Positions 54,875-63,661 of a stretch of 64,000 bases of DNA are shown piece after piece (the stretch's first letter is position 1; each line of letters starts with the position of its first letter). The DNA comes from Pseudobdellovibrionaceae bacterium. GTDB taxonomy: Bacteria > Bdellovibrionota > Bdellovibrionia > Bdellovibrionales > Bdellovibrionaceae. A program made the translations under genes and the position numbers. The stretch covers positions 248,001-312,000 of the forward strand of contig JAHBUS010000001.1 in assembly GCA_019637955.1 (NCBI GenBank). Reading direction: 5' to 3'. The notes beneath the pieces were generated by a model. It saw only the letters and a program-made list of their open reading frames with translations. It ran no database searches and was not told the origin of the DNA.

Positions 54875-55216
54875 ATGAGTTTATTGAAAAAATTGGTGCA
54901 GACTTGCGCCGTGACTCTTGGCGTGGCGATCTTGATTGCCCTGATCTCGGGCTGCTCCGTTTACAAATCCAATGGGCGCCGCACCTTTGAAGACAAGGCG
55001 GGCGACAACATCGTTGACCGCGAAGTCGGTCAAGGATCGCGCGAGACGCCCAAAACCGTTTCGGATTTGGGCGAAGGCGACGTCGCTTGCTGGACGCAGC
55101 CTTTGGGCGAACCTCTGTGGTCTCTTCCTCCTAAATTTCAAGCGCACGTGCGTGTCATCAACAGCGAAGTCATCGAGGTTTGCCTTGAATCTGAAACCGT
55201 CACTGCGAACGATTAG
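54875..55216 (+). CDS. Small lipoprotein of unknown function
   Basis: A 113-residue lipoprotein: signal helix VTLGVAILIALISGC with the lipobox ISGC, followed by SVYKSNGRRTFEDKA. Two further cysteines (VACWT, EVCLE). No family recognised. Start ATG 54875 begins the signal peptide. The downstream barrel-protein gene starts 32 nt before its end, so the two are translationally linked. Confidence 0.72.
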   Translation: MSLLKKLVQTCAVTLGVAILIALISGCSVYKSNGRRTFEDKAGDNIVDREVGQGSRETPKTVSDLGEGDVACWTQPLGEPLWSLPPKFQAHVRVINSEVIEVCLESETVTAND

Positions 55217-56111
55217 TCTCGTCCTCTTGATGTCACCCGCTTCCGTGTGGGCGCAGGAGATCATTCAGGTCAAAGGCACCAAGGCTCTGATCAACCTCTC
55301 GGGCACCGAAGCCAGCGTCGGCAGCGATGTCTTTGCCGTCGACAGCGCCGGCAAGCGCCGCGCGATCCTGCGCATCCGCCAGGTCAAAGGCGACCGCGCC
55401 GTCGCCGACGTGGTCAAAGGCACCGCGCAGACCGGCCAATCCATTCAAGCTCGTGGCGCCGGCTCCTCGGCCCCCGCTCCCACCCAGGCCCGCTCGCAAG
55501 AGTCTTCCGAAGACAGTGACGATGGACGCGCGAAACGCCCGCGCGGTTTTTTAGGTCAGTTCTTGAAACGCGGCACGGCCGCCGGCGTCCTGGCGGGGCT
55601 GTCGCAAAATTCGATGTCCCTCACCGCCAAGCGCGGAACCGCCTCTGAAGACCTCACCCTCTCGGGCAACAGCTTCAATCTTGTAGGCTTCTACGACTAC
55701 GATCTTTCAAAGAGCTTCACGATCCGAACCAAAGCCGGGATCGAGAACTTCGACGTGAAAGGCACCGCCACCAACGCGGCCGTGTGCAATGACTCGACGG
55801 CGTGTGATGTGGGCTTCATGTACCTCGCGGGTGAAGCGAGCGCGCACTTCAACTTTATGACCGGCAAAACGCGCGCCTACGTCGGTGCGGGCTTGGCCTT
55901 CTTATTTGCCATGGGCAAGAAATCGTCGGTTTCAAATCTCGACACGTCGAACGCCACCAACCAGATGATTCTGTTGGGCGGCGGCGCAGACATCAACATG
56001 GGCGGCGGCGCGTTTGTCCCCGTCTCTTTTGAATACGGCATGTTCCCTGGCAGCGCGACGGTCAAAGCGACATCGATGCTTTTGCGTGCGGGCTACGGCT
56101 GGAGATTCTAA
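55185..56111 (+). CDS. Outer-membrane beta-barrel protein with N-terminal SH3-like domain
   Basis: With the TTG at 55185 (GAGG upstream) the 308-residue product has a signal peptide (LRTISLVLLMSPASVWA), a small beta domain (EIIQVKGTKALINLSGTEASV, then VFAVDSAGKRRAILRIRQVKGD) reminiscent of the FlgT C-terminal/SH3-like fold, a Ser/Pro/charged linker, and a C-terminal barrel (SFNLVGFYDYDLSKSFTIRTKAG ... LLRAGYGWRF) ending in aromatic F, as in outer-membrane barrels. Function unknown. Shares one base with the next gene. Confidence 0.7.
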   Translation: MNLKPSLRTISLVLLMSPASVWAQEIIQVKGTKALINLSGTEASVGSDVFAVDSAGKRRAILRIRQVKGDRAVADVVKGTAQTGQSIQARGAGSSAPAPTQARSQESSEDSDDGRAKRPRGFLGQFLKRGTAAGVLAGLSQNSMSLTAKRGTASEDLTLSGNSFNLVGFYDYDLSKSFTIRTKAGIENFDVKGTATNAAVCNDSTACDVGFMYLAGEASAHFNFMTGKTRAYVGAGLAFLFAMGKKSSVSNLDTSNATNQMILLGGGADINMGGGAFVPVSFEYGMFPGSATVKATSMLLRAGYGWRF

Positions 56112-56581
56112 TGCTCCGGCCCGCTCTCCTGCTTCTTTTTTTTCTCTCCGCCTGCGCCACGAACAATCAAAAACGGCTGACTCTGGCCGCGGCTTCTTTT
56201 GCCGGCGGCACCGCCATTGGGGCGGCCTCGGCGCCCGCGGATGAGCGCAAAGAATTGCACGCCGTCTACTGGGGCGCGCTGCTCGGCCTGGGCGCGGCCG
56301 TCGCGGGCAATTACCTCTTTAACGATGAAACCGAATTGGCGATGCTGAACAAAGAGAACCAGAGGCTCAAAGCCGAACTGGATTTGATCCAAACGGGCAA
56401 CAAAATTTTGGTCGATCAAGGCAAGGGCAAATTCAAAAATCCCGTGGGCGAAACCGAACTTCAAGGTAAGAAGGCTCATTGGAAGATCTACCAGCTTGAC
56501 CGTTGGACCAAAGAAGGCCCGAACCGCCTTTACCACCAAGATAAAATGATCGAGATCACCCCGCTGGGCGAAGCGCCATGA
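56111..56581 (+). CDS. Lipoprotein with glycine-rich segment and coiled coil
   Basis: A 156-residue lipoprotein (LLLFFLSAC lipobox) with a glycine-zipper-like stretch (FAGGTAIGAASAP and WGALLGLGAAVAGNYLF) and a short coiled coil (ELAMLNKENQRLKAELDLI). Glycine zippers often insert in or lie against membranes. No family recognised. Starts at the shared TAATG of the barrel gene and overlaps the next gene by 4 nt. Confidence 0.7.
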   Translation: MLRPALLLLFFLSACATNNQKRLTLAAASFAGGTAIGAASAPADERKELHAVYWGALLGLGAAVAGNYLFNDETELAMLNKENQRLKAELDLIQTGNKILVDQGKGKFKNPVGETELQGKKAHWKIYQLDRWTKEGPNRLYHQDKMIEITPLGEAP

Positions 56582-57492
56582 AGCGGCCTTCGCTGCTGGC
56601 GATTTTTCTGGTGATCTCGCTTCTGGTCAATGCGGGCGCCATCATCGCTTGGCAAGCATCAAGGCACCAACTTTTTGAAGACCGCGCGCGCTTGGACCCC
56701 GAAGGATTTCCGACCAACCCGCCCGCGAGCAACGCGACGGACGAACTTTTGTTTTTGCGCGACCTGCTGGCGCGTTGGTACGCCTTTCAATCGAACAACT
56801 ACCTCTCTTCGCAGGCGGCCCTGATCCCGTGGCTCTCGAAAGATCTGGCCGAGAGCAAGCAGGCCGAGATCGCCCGATTGGCCCCCAAAATGCGCGACCG
56901 ACAGGTTGAGCAAAACGGCGAAGTCCTCTCGATTAAACAGCAAGTGGATCCGAGCACGTTTGAAACCGTCGTTCGCGTCACGCTGACGGAGGACTCGCAA
57001 ACCACGGTTTTTCTGGTGCAGAGCAAAGTGCAAATCCAAAAGGTGCCGCGCAGCCTCGAAAATGTTTGGGGTTACCAGGTGGTGCAATTTCAACCGCGGA
57101 TCATAAAAACCCGCATTCCGCTGCGCCAGCTCTCGATCGCGGCCGGCGTTCTGAGCGTCCTCACCTTGCCGTGCACGGTGCAAGAGGCAAAGGTGTCGGA
57201 CCCCGAGTCCGTGCAACTGAAGATTGTCACCACCCGCCATTCTGAATTGATGATCCTGGCGGCCAAAACGCTGTCACAACCGGTCTCGCTACTGGCCAAT
57301 TGCGAAAATCGTGAATTTCAATTTGGAATGATCACGGGTCCCGAACTGACCCGTCTGCTCGCGGTTCAAAGCGAAGAAGGACTTCCGGCACGCCGGCGGC
57401 TGGCGGAGCCCCGCAAAGACCGCCGCGAAATCAAGCAGTCCCTTGCGAAAGAACTTGGCTTCGAGATCGAAGACACGGACAAATCAGAGTAA
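56578..57492 (+). CDS. TraE/VirB8-like plus TraK-like bitopic membrane protein
   Basis: A 304-residue protein with one N-terminal helix (LLAIFLVISLLVNAGAIIAW). Residues 60-170 have the pattern of the TraE/VirB8 NTF2-like domain (a helical start FLRDLLARWYAFQSNNYLSS, then beta strands VVRVTLTEDSQTTVFLVQSKVQIQ in two pieces). Residues 175-260 (GVLSVLTLPCTVQEAKV ... LKIVTTRHSELMILAAK) look like the N-terminal domain of TraK/VirB9. Both are components of type IV secretion envelope complexes. The similarity is judged by eye and is the main uncertainty. Its 3' end overlaps the convergent kinase gene by 62 nt. Confidence 0.55.
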   Translation: MKRPSLLAIFLVISLLVNAGAIIAWQASRHQLFEDRARLDPEGFPTNPPASNATDELLFLRDLLARWYAFQSNNYLSSQAALIPWLSKDLAESKQAEIARLAPKMRDRQVEQNGEVLSIKQQVDPSTFETVVRVTLTEDSQTTVFLVQSKVQIQKVPRSLENVWGYQVVQFQPRIIKTRIPLRQLSIAAGVLSVLTLPCTVQEAKVSDPESVQLKIVTTRHSELMILAAKTLSQPVSLLANCENREFQFGMITGPELTRLLAVQSEEGLPARRRLAEPRKDRREIKQSLAKELGFEIEDTDKSE

Positions 57493-58576
57493 CCTCGGCG
57501 CCCTGATCCCGGTTGCGAATTTCAAGCGCGCCGCCCACGGACGCGAGCGTGCGTTGCACGAAGGCCAAGCCCAAACCGGTGCCGTTCTTTTTATGAGCGG
57601 TCACACCCTCAGCTCCCAAACGCGGCAGCAAAGAACGATCAATTCCGAGACCCCGGTCCCGCAGCGAGATTCTCACCGAAGCGCCCTGAACCTGAATCGA
57701 CAGTTCCAGCGGGTCGAAGCGACCGGCTTGCACCTGAGACTCGAACGCGTTTTTCAAAAGATTTTGCAGCAGCCGCTGCCACACCTCGGGACGCAGCGGA
57801 AGAGACCGGGCCGCCACCGAGTCCGAGAGCACCGGAATGTTCAAACTCTGACCCGGCATCAGCAGCGCGAGCTCCCGAGCGAGATCGGCGGCCATTTGTG
57901 GCAACTGGTTGAGAGCGGTTTCGCCCGCGAGCGAGGTCTTTCCGCGTTCATGCAAATCGTCCGCGATGGCCTGAATGCGGCCCACGGCGGCGCTCAAGAG
58001 GCGGGCCCGGTCCGAATCCTCGTCGGGGCCGTGCGACAGCTGCGCGAGCATCGTGAGCGCCGACAACGGGCTTCGAATGTCGTGCGCCACTTGGCGCGAC
58101 ACGCGCGACAGCTCTTCGTGCAAAGCGAGTTTCTGCGCGAGACGTTCTCTTTGCCGTTCAATCCCACTGGCCACGCGTGAGAACACCGAAAACAACCCCA
58201 GGGCCAAGATGAGAAGCCCCATGAACACCGGGCTCACGGCCGCTTGCCGCGCCAGTCCCCACACGGGCTGACAGAACTCAAGACTCGTGGCCGGCAGACC
58301 GTACAAGGTCAAAGGCACTTCAAACGCGCCCAGGCAGGTCTGCGCCGAAGCCTCACGGACCAAGCGCACGTTCGCGCGACCGACATGAGCGAGCAGCTTC
58401 TTCAACAACTGATCGTCTTTTTGAAGCAAAAGCGCCTTGGCGATCTCCTCCTCCCAGTTCGAGAGGTAGGTCGCGGTTTCCTGCTGGGTCTTGGACGCCT
58501 CCAAGAGCATCGAGCCCGCGAAGGCGAGCGCGCCGAGAAGAACGCAGAAAATCAAGGTTTTGAGATGCTTTTTCAC
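57431..58576 (-). CDS. Sensor histidine kinase
   Basis: A 381-residue membrane kinase: two helices (about 7-25 and 115-138) enclosing a small periplasmic sensor, then the DHp domain with VAHDIRSPLSALTML (phospho-His) and the ATPase domain with N box NLLKNAFES, G1 DRGLGI and G2 GTGLGLAFVQ. No response regulator gene lies adjacent, so the partner is unknown. It follows rel by 109 bp on the same strand. Confidence 0.92.
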   Translation of the reverse strand: MKKHLKTLIFCVLLGALAFAGSMLLEASKTQQETATYLSNWEEEIAKALLLQKDDQLLKKLLAHVGRANVRLVREASAQTCLGAFEVPLTLYGLPATSLEFCQPVWGLARQAAVSPVFMGLLILALGLFSVFSRVASGIERQRERLAQKLALHEELSRVSRQVAHDIRSPLSALTMLAQLSHGPDEDSDRARLLSAAVGRIQAIADDLHERGKTSLAGETALNQLPQMAADLARELALLMPGQSLNIPVLSDSVAARSLPLRPEVWQRLLQNLLKNAFESQVQAGRFDPLELSIQVQGASVRISLRDRGLGIDRSLLPRLGAEGVTAHKKNGTGLGLAFVQRTLASVGGALEIRNRDQGAEVTLICPCLRSRSQVLSQGTA

Positions 58577-58685
58577 TCAGAGAAACGCAAAGCGATTGGC
58601 GTGCCAGAACGCGAGTTCCACCCGCGAGGTGAGCCTCTCGCTCCTGTCGAAAGTTTGGACAAACCTGTAAATGTTTGTAAAAAGC

Positions 58686-60923
58686 CTAAGACGTTCCCAA
58701 ACGCGAAACGCCGATCACGCCTTTGATCTTTTGCAGATCGAGAATGACCTGATTGAGCTGCGTCGTGTTTTTGAGCGAGACGTCGAAGGTCGCAATCGCC
58801 TTGTGATCGCGCGTGGTGCGCACCTGAGCGGTCTGGATATTGATTCCCTGAACCGAGAACACCTCGGACATGGATTTCAGCAAACCCGGGATGTCCTGCG
58901 AGATGACCTGAATTTTTACCGTGCGTTCGTGGCCTTCGGCCGACGTGCCTTGGTTCCATTCGATCTCCACGCGGCGGTCTTGATCGAACTCAAAGGCCTT
59001 GCGGCAATCCGAGCGGTGCACGGTGATCCCACGCCCGCGCGTGATGAACCCGATGATCGAATCCCCGGGAATCGGGTTGCAGCACTTCGCGTAGTAGACC
59101 AAGACGTCGTCCATCCCGCTGACTTTGACCAGCGAGCCGGACTTTTTGATTTTTTGCGCGGCGGATTTAAAAACTTTCTGAATGAAGGTGGGTTCGTCTT
59201 TGGATTTTCCCACCACCGCATCGGGCAGTTTGAACAGTTCGGGTGCCAGGCGTTCGCGCACGGTTTTGGGTTCGAGCTTGCCGTAACCCACGCGCACGAG
59301 CAGCTCTTCTTCGCTATGCAGGCCGAAGTCAGTCAGGAACTGCTCGTACTTCTCGCCCTTACCCAAATAGCGGGCGGTGGCCGCGCCAAATTTGCGGAAC
59401 TCGCGGTCCAAAAGCTCTTTGCCGGCCGAGAGGGCGTGCTTGCGCTGCTCCTCTTTGACGAAAGCACGGATCTTCGACTGTGCCTTGGTGGTGACGCACA
59501 TCTTGAGCCAGTCTTTGGACGGCACCTGCGTCTGCGAGGTCATGATCTCGACCGTGTCCCCGTTCTGCATTTGGTACTTGAGCGGAACCATGCGGCCGTT
59601 CACGCGCGCGCCGACGCATTTGTTGCCGACATCGGTGTGCACCGCGTACGCAAAATCCAAAGGCGTCGCGCCCTCGGGAAACTCGCGCACTTCGCCCTTG
59701 GGCGTGAACACGTAGATCTCGGCCTCGAACAAATCGGTTTTCACCGTGTCCAGAAACTCATCGGGACTTTTCACCTGCTGGTGCCAGTTTAAAAGTTCTT
59801 TGAGCCAATCGAATTTTTTGGTGGTCGCATCCTCGACCTGACGGCCGCGCTCTTTGTACTTCCAGTGCGCGGCGATCCCGCGCTCGGCGATCAGGTGCAT
59901 CTCTTTGGTGCGGATCTGGATCTCGATGCGCTCAGCCCGGGGGCCGATCACCGTGGTGTGCAGCGACTGGTAGTGGTTGGTTTTGGGCATGGCGATGAAA
60001 TCTTTAAACCGGCCCGGGATCGGCTTCCAGAGCGCGTGCACATGACCCAAGACTTCGTAGCACTGCGGAATCGTGTCGACCACCACGCGGAACGCGAGGA
60101 CGTCGTACACCTGCTCGTAATCGATATTGCGCGCCTGCATCTTGCGGTAAATGGACCACAAGTGTTTGGTGCGGCCATGGATCTCGAAATCACGGAAGTT
60201 CGACTTGTGAAGTTCGTTCGTGATCATCGAGATGACCTCGTTGATGAACTTCTCGAGGTCTTTTTCTTGGGCGTTGGCCTTTTGACTTAAGGAGTAGTAC
60301 ATGTCCGGACGCAAAAACCGGAACGAGAGGTCTTCAAGTTCGATTTTGAGCGACGAGATACCAAGACGGCTCGCCAGCGGACAGTAGATCTCGAGCGTCT
60401 CTTGGGCGATGCGCGCCTGCTTCTCGTAGGGCATGTGATTGAGCGTGCGCATATTGTGAAGACGGTCGCAGAGCTTGATCAAAATCACGCGCACGTCTTT
60501 GCCCATGGCGACGATCATCTTGCGGATGTTCTCGCCCTGGCGCTCGTTCGACGTTTTGAAATTCATCTTCGAGATTTTGGTGACGCCATCCACGAGCAGC
60601 GCGATGGTTTCGCCGAACTCGCGTTTGATATCGGCGATCGTGGCGTGCGTGTCTTCGACCGTGTCGTGCAAAAGGCCCGTCGCGATCGAATCCAAATCCA
60701 AGCGCAAATCCGCGAGAATGCCCGCGACCGAGAGCGGATGCGAGATGTAGGGCTCACCGCTGCGACGGATTTGACCTTCGTGCGCGGCCTCCGAAAAATG
60801 ATAGGCCTTTTCGATCACCGAAAGATCGGCATTCGGGTGATAAGCCCGAATTTTGGTGAGAAGCTCTTCGAGCGTGCGAAGATGCCGATCTGAAAGATGT
60901 CCGGTGGTTACAGCTTGCGCCAT
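58686..60923 (-). CDS. rel: Bifunctional (p)ppGpp synthetase/hydrolase Rel
   Basis: The 745-residue long RSH protein makes and degrades (p)ppGpp. N-terminal HD hydrolase domain (HFSEAAHEGQIRRSGEPYISHPL and LLHDTVEDTHA, intact HD), synthetase domain (RVVVDTIPQCYEVLGHVH, then GRFKDFIAMPKTNHYQSLHT), TGS (VFTPKGEVREFPEGATPLDFAY), zinc-finger/helical region with CCNPIPGD and a C-terminal ACT domain. All catalytic motifs appear intact, so a single bifunctional enzyme rather than a RelA/SpoT pair. Downstream of rpoZ. Confidence 0.96.
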   Translation of the reverse strand: MAQAVTTGHLSDRHLRTLEELLTKIRAYHPNADLSVIEKAYHFSEAAHEGQIRRSGEPYISHPLSVAGILADLRLDLDSIATGLLHDTVEDTHATIADIKREFGETIALLVDGVTKISKMNFKTSNERQGENIRKMIVAMGKDVRVILIKLCDRLHNMRTLNHMPYEKQARIAQETLEIYCPLASRLGISSLKIELEDLSFRFLRPDMYYSLSQKANAQEKDLEKFINEVISMITNELHKSNFRDFEIHGRTKHLWSIYRKMQARNIDYEQVYDVLAFRVVVDTIPQCYEVLGHVHALWKPIPGRFKDFIAMPKTNHYQSLHTTVIGPRAERIEIQIRTKEMHLIAERGIAAHWKYKERGRQVEDATTKKFDWLKELLNWHQQVKSPDEFLDTVKTDLFEAEIYVFTPKGEVREFPEGATPLDFAYAVHTDVGNKCVGARVNGRMVPLKYQMQNGDTVEIMTSQTQVPSKDWLKMCVTTKAQSKIRAFVKEEQRKHALSAGKELLDREFRKFGAATARYLGKGEKYEQFLTDFGLHSEEELLVRVGYGKLEPKTVRERLAPELFKLPDAVVGKSKDEPTFIQKVFKSAAQKIKKSGSLVKVSGMDDVLVYYAKCCNPIPGDSIIGFITRGRGITVHRSDCRKAFEFDQDRRVEIEWNQGTSAEGHERTVKIQVISQDIPGLLKSMSEVFSVQGINIQTAQVRTTRDHKAIATFDVSLKNTTQLNQVILDLQKIKGVIGVSRLGTS

Positions 60924-60994
60924 TCCCCGAATCTATCGGAAATTTCTGAATTTTTTTAAGTGTTTACGCGCAGGAATATCGAATTATGTCGGGC

Positions 60995-61234
60995 TTACTT
61001 GTTCAGATCTTTTTCGATCTGCTCTTCGGGAGTGCCTTTTGAGGGGTCGTGCTCAAAGCCGACGTTCCCGGCAGCCACTTCACGAAGCGACGCGACGATG
61101 GTCTTGTTGCCTTTGGTTGCCACGGTCATTTCGGAACCTTTCATGACTTGTTTCGCACGTTTAGCAACGAGCAGAACCAAGGCAAATCGGTTCGGAACTT
61201 TATCCAGGCAATCTTCAACGGTCACACGAGCCAT
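60995..61234 (-). CDS. rpoZ: RNA polymerase omega subunit
   Basis: A 79-residue omega subunit: [30 protein letters not shown] is the family signature, followed by the ALREVAAG-like segment [12 protein letters not shown]. Located between gmk and rel, the order conserved in many proteobacteria; omega is also part of the ppGpp-binding site in proteobacterial RNA polymerase, matching the Rel neighbour. Confidence 0.96.
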   Translation of the reverse strand: MARVTVEDCLDKVPNRFALVLLVAKRAKQVMKGSEMTVATKGNKTIVASLREVAAGNVGFEHDPSKGTPEEQIEKDLNK

Positions 61235-61288
61235 GAATCCTCCGGCAAATCAAGAGGCGCTAGCGGCGCCAAGGGCAGACAGTTAGGT

Positions 61289-61855
61289 TTAAACGTCACT
61301 CAGGAGTTGATCAATGATTTTCTTGAACTGGGCAAAGGACGCCTCAAACTGGTCATTCACGAGCTGAAAATCGAAGTTTTTCGCGTGCGCCATCTCTTTT
61401 TCGGCATTGGCCATCCGGACATCAAAGTCAGCCGGAACGTTCGCATCGCGCTTTGTGAGCCTGCGACGCAGCTCGTCAATACTCGGGGGCAAAATGAAGA
61501 TGGTCTTGGCGGTCTGCGGGAACTTGGCTTTGAAGGTTTCGGCGCCCTGGACGTCGACATCCATGATCACGCACTTGCCGGCGGCCCAGGCGTCTTCGAG
61601 CTGGTGCAGGGGGGTCCCGTAGAAGTTGGTGTGCACTTTGGCCCACTCGACGAAGAAGTTCTCGCGCACGCGCTTCTCGAACTCCTCTTTGCTGACAAAA
61701 TGGTAGGGATGCCCCTGAGACTCCCCCGCCCGCATGCTGCGGGTGGTGTAGGTCACGGTATCAAAGAGCCGGGAGTCTTCCCGGCAGATCCGTTCTACAA
61801 AGCTGCTTTTGCCCGCGCCCGAAGGGGCGGCCACAATGATGAGCTGAGTCTTCAT
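61289..61855 (-). CDS. gmk: Guanylate kinase
   Basis: Phosphorylates GMP to GDP. The 188-residue P-loop kinase has IIVAAPSGAGKSSFVERI (Walker A), the GMP-binding TYTTRSMRAGESQGHPYHFVS, and VIMDVDVQGAE. Starts within the yicC stop (4-nt overlap). Confidence 0.97.
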   Translation of the reverse strand: MKTQLIIVAAPSGAGKSSFVERICREDSRLFDTVTYTTRSMRAGESQGHPYHFVSKEEFEKRVRENFFVEWAKVHTNFYGTPLHQLEDAWAAGKCVIMDVDVQGAETFKAKFPQTAKTIFILPPSIDELRRRLTKRDANVPADFDVRMANAEKEMAHAKNFDFQLVNDQFEASFAQFKKIIDQLLSDV

Positions 61856-62730
61856 TCGACGTTTTGAACCTGCTCTCTGAGTCTTTCGATGTTGGTCTTA
61901 GCGTCTACCACGATTTGCGTGAGCTTGGAAAGGCTCGACTTCGAACCCATGGTGTTCACCTCGCGCAAAAGCTCCTGCGTGTAGAAATCGAGTTTTTTGC
62001 CCTGCGGCCCGTCGCCGGCAAGCAGGTGACGGTAGTTTTTAATATGTTCACGAAGGCGGGTGATCTCTTCGTTGATGTCGGTCTTGTCGATTTGCAACAC
62101 GACTTCTTGCGAAAGACGAGCCGAGTCAAGTTCAAGGCCCTGCAGACGGCTTTTGATTTTTTGCTCAAAGCGCGACAGCAAATTTTGATTGGCCTCTTCG
62201 CGAACGCCTTCCGCGAGGGCGATTTCTTTTTCGAGAAGGTTCAGATTTTTCTCAAGATCAGCCCGCACGCTCTTGCCTTCGCGCCGACGTTCGGCTTCGC
62301 AGGCCTTGCAGGCCTTTTCAAAAGCCTGCAGCAGCGCTTTTTTTTCGGACGGCGTCACTTCGGCTTCGGTTTCGACTTTCAAAACATCCGGAAGACGCGC
62401 GATGGATTCGACATGGGCCTCGCCGCGCAGCTTGAGATCTTTCGAAATTTGCTTGTAGGCGCTGAGGTACTGTTTGGCGAGATCGCGGTTGAGAACAACT
62501 TTGTGTTGGGCTTGATCGACTTTGACTTTGCGGCTGACAAAAATATCGAGCGTGCCGCGCTCAAAATGCGCATCGATCATTTTTTTAAGATCCGATTCAA
62601 ACGGATGAAATTCCCGGGGCAGGTGGAAACGGGTTTCCAAAAAACGACCGTTCACCGCTCTCAAACTCACGTCAATTTGGCTCTTGGGAGATTCGGCTCG
62701 TCCCGCGCCAAAACCAGTCATGCTCTTCAT
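61852..62730 (-). CDS. yicC: YicC/YloC-family endoribonuclease
   Basis: A 292-residue protein beginning MKSMTGFGAGRAE, the YicC signature, with SLRAVNGRFLETRFHLP next, a long charged coiled-coil middle and the C-terminal DUF1732 part (DINEEITRLREHIKNYRHLL, then KLDFYTQELLREVNTMGSK). Members act as endoribonucleases on RNA. Between miaA and gmk. Confidence 0.93.
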   Translation of the reverse strand: MKSMTGFGAGRAESPKSQIDVSLRAVNGRFLETRFHLPREFHPFESDLKKMIDAHFERGTLDIFVSRKVKVDQAQHKVVLNRDLAKQYLSAYKQISKDLKLRGEAHVESIARLPDVLKVETEAEVTPSEKKALLQAFEKACKACEAERRREGKSVRADLEKNLNLLEKEIALAEGVREEANQNLLSRFEQKIKSRLQGLELDSARLSQEVVLQIDKTDINEEITRLREHIKNYRHLLAGDGPQGKKLDFYTQELLREVNTMGSKSSLSKLTQIVVDAKTNIERLREQVQNVE

Positions 62731-62734
62731 CGGC

Positions 62735-63661
62735 CTATCCTCCTAGAAAATCGCGAACTCGGGAAGCGAAAAACGACACCTCACCCGTCTCGCCCCAATG
62801 GATCTGTTGATCACGTTGGAACCACGTGCGTTGGCGTTTGGCGAGGCGCATGGTGTTCTGCACGATGCGCGCCTCGAGCGCCTTGCGGTCGGGCAGCTCC
62901 TGATCGCCGCGCAAATACTGCCCCGCCTCTTTGTAACCCACGCTCTGCAAAGGGTCCCAGTCGCCAAACCCCTCGTCGATCAGGTCTTGAGTCTCTTGCA
63001 AAAGGCCCGTCTCAACCATGCGCCTTGTGCGCTTTTCGATCCGCCCACGCAGCTCCTCGCGGTCCACGCTCACTCCCAGCTTGAGAAGCGGATACGGAAA
63101 GTCGGGCTTCGAGGCTTTGTACTCGGCCTCGATCTCCGAAAGACGGCGGCCCGTGCGGCGCAAAGTTTCGAGCGCACGCACCAAACGATAGTGATCGTTG
63201 ACCGAGATGCGGGCCCCGACGATCGGGTCCTTTTCGGCGAGTTCCGCGTGCAGGCGCGCGGCGCCCCCGCCTTGGGCCAGTTCGCCTTCAATCGAGGCTT
63301 GAATCTTTTCGTCGGCCTTTTCGATCGGCAGCATCCCGTTCTCGAGCGCGAGCAGGTAAAATCCGGTGCCGCCAACCACGAAGACCACGGGGTAACGCTC
63401 ACGGCACTCCGCCAGCGCTTCACGCGCCAAGCGCGAGTAATCTCCCGCCGTCAGACGCTCGGGCGGCGGCACGGTTTGAAAGAGCAGATGCGGAACGCGG
63501 GCTTTGTCTTCTTTTGAGGGCGCCGCCGAACCGATGACCAAGCGTTGATAAATTTGCACGCTGTCGGCGTTGAGAATCGCCCCGCCGAACTGTTCCGCGA
63601 GGTTCAAGCCCAGATCCGACTTCCCGCTGGCCGTGGGACCGACCAAGAACACAACTTTCAC
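62735..63661 (-). CDS. miaA: tRNA dimethylallyltransferase
   Basis: Transfers dimethylallyl from DMAPP to N6 of A37 in tRNAs reading UNN codons. The 308-residue enzyme has the P-loop VGPTASGKSDLGLNLA, NADSVQIYQ, the VVGGTGFYLLAL motif and a C-terminal RTWFQRD signature. Its DMAPP substrate comes from the mevalonate operon in the same window. Overlaps the mutL stop by 4 nt. Confidence 0.96.
   Translation of the reverse strand: MKVVFLVGPTASGKSDLGLNLAEQFGGAILNADSVQIYQRLVIGSAAPSKEDKARVPHLLFQTVPPPERLTAGDYSRLAREALAECRERYPVVFVVGGTGFYLLALENGMLPIEKADEKIQASIEGELAQGGGAARLHAELAEKDPIVGARISVNDHYRLVRALETLRRTGRRLSEIEAEYKASKPDFPYPLLKLGVSVDREELRGRIEKRTRRMVETGLLQETQDLIDEGFGDWDPLQSVGYKEAGQYLRGDQELPDRKALEARIVQNTMRLAKRQRTWFQRDQQIHWGETGEVSFFASRVRDFLGG

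Noticed and set aside
59240-59260. GGTGCCAGGC in rel as a further REP palindrome
   Set aside because: The second half-site GGCACC is absent; match is coincidental within a coding sequence.
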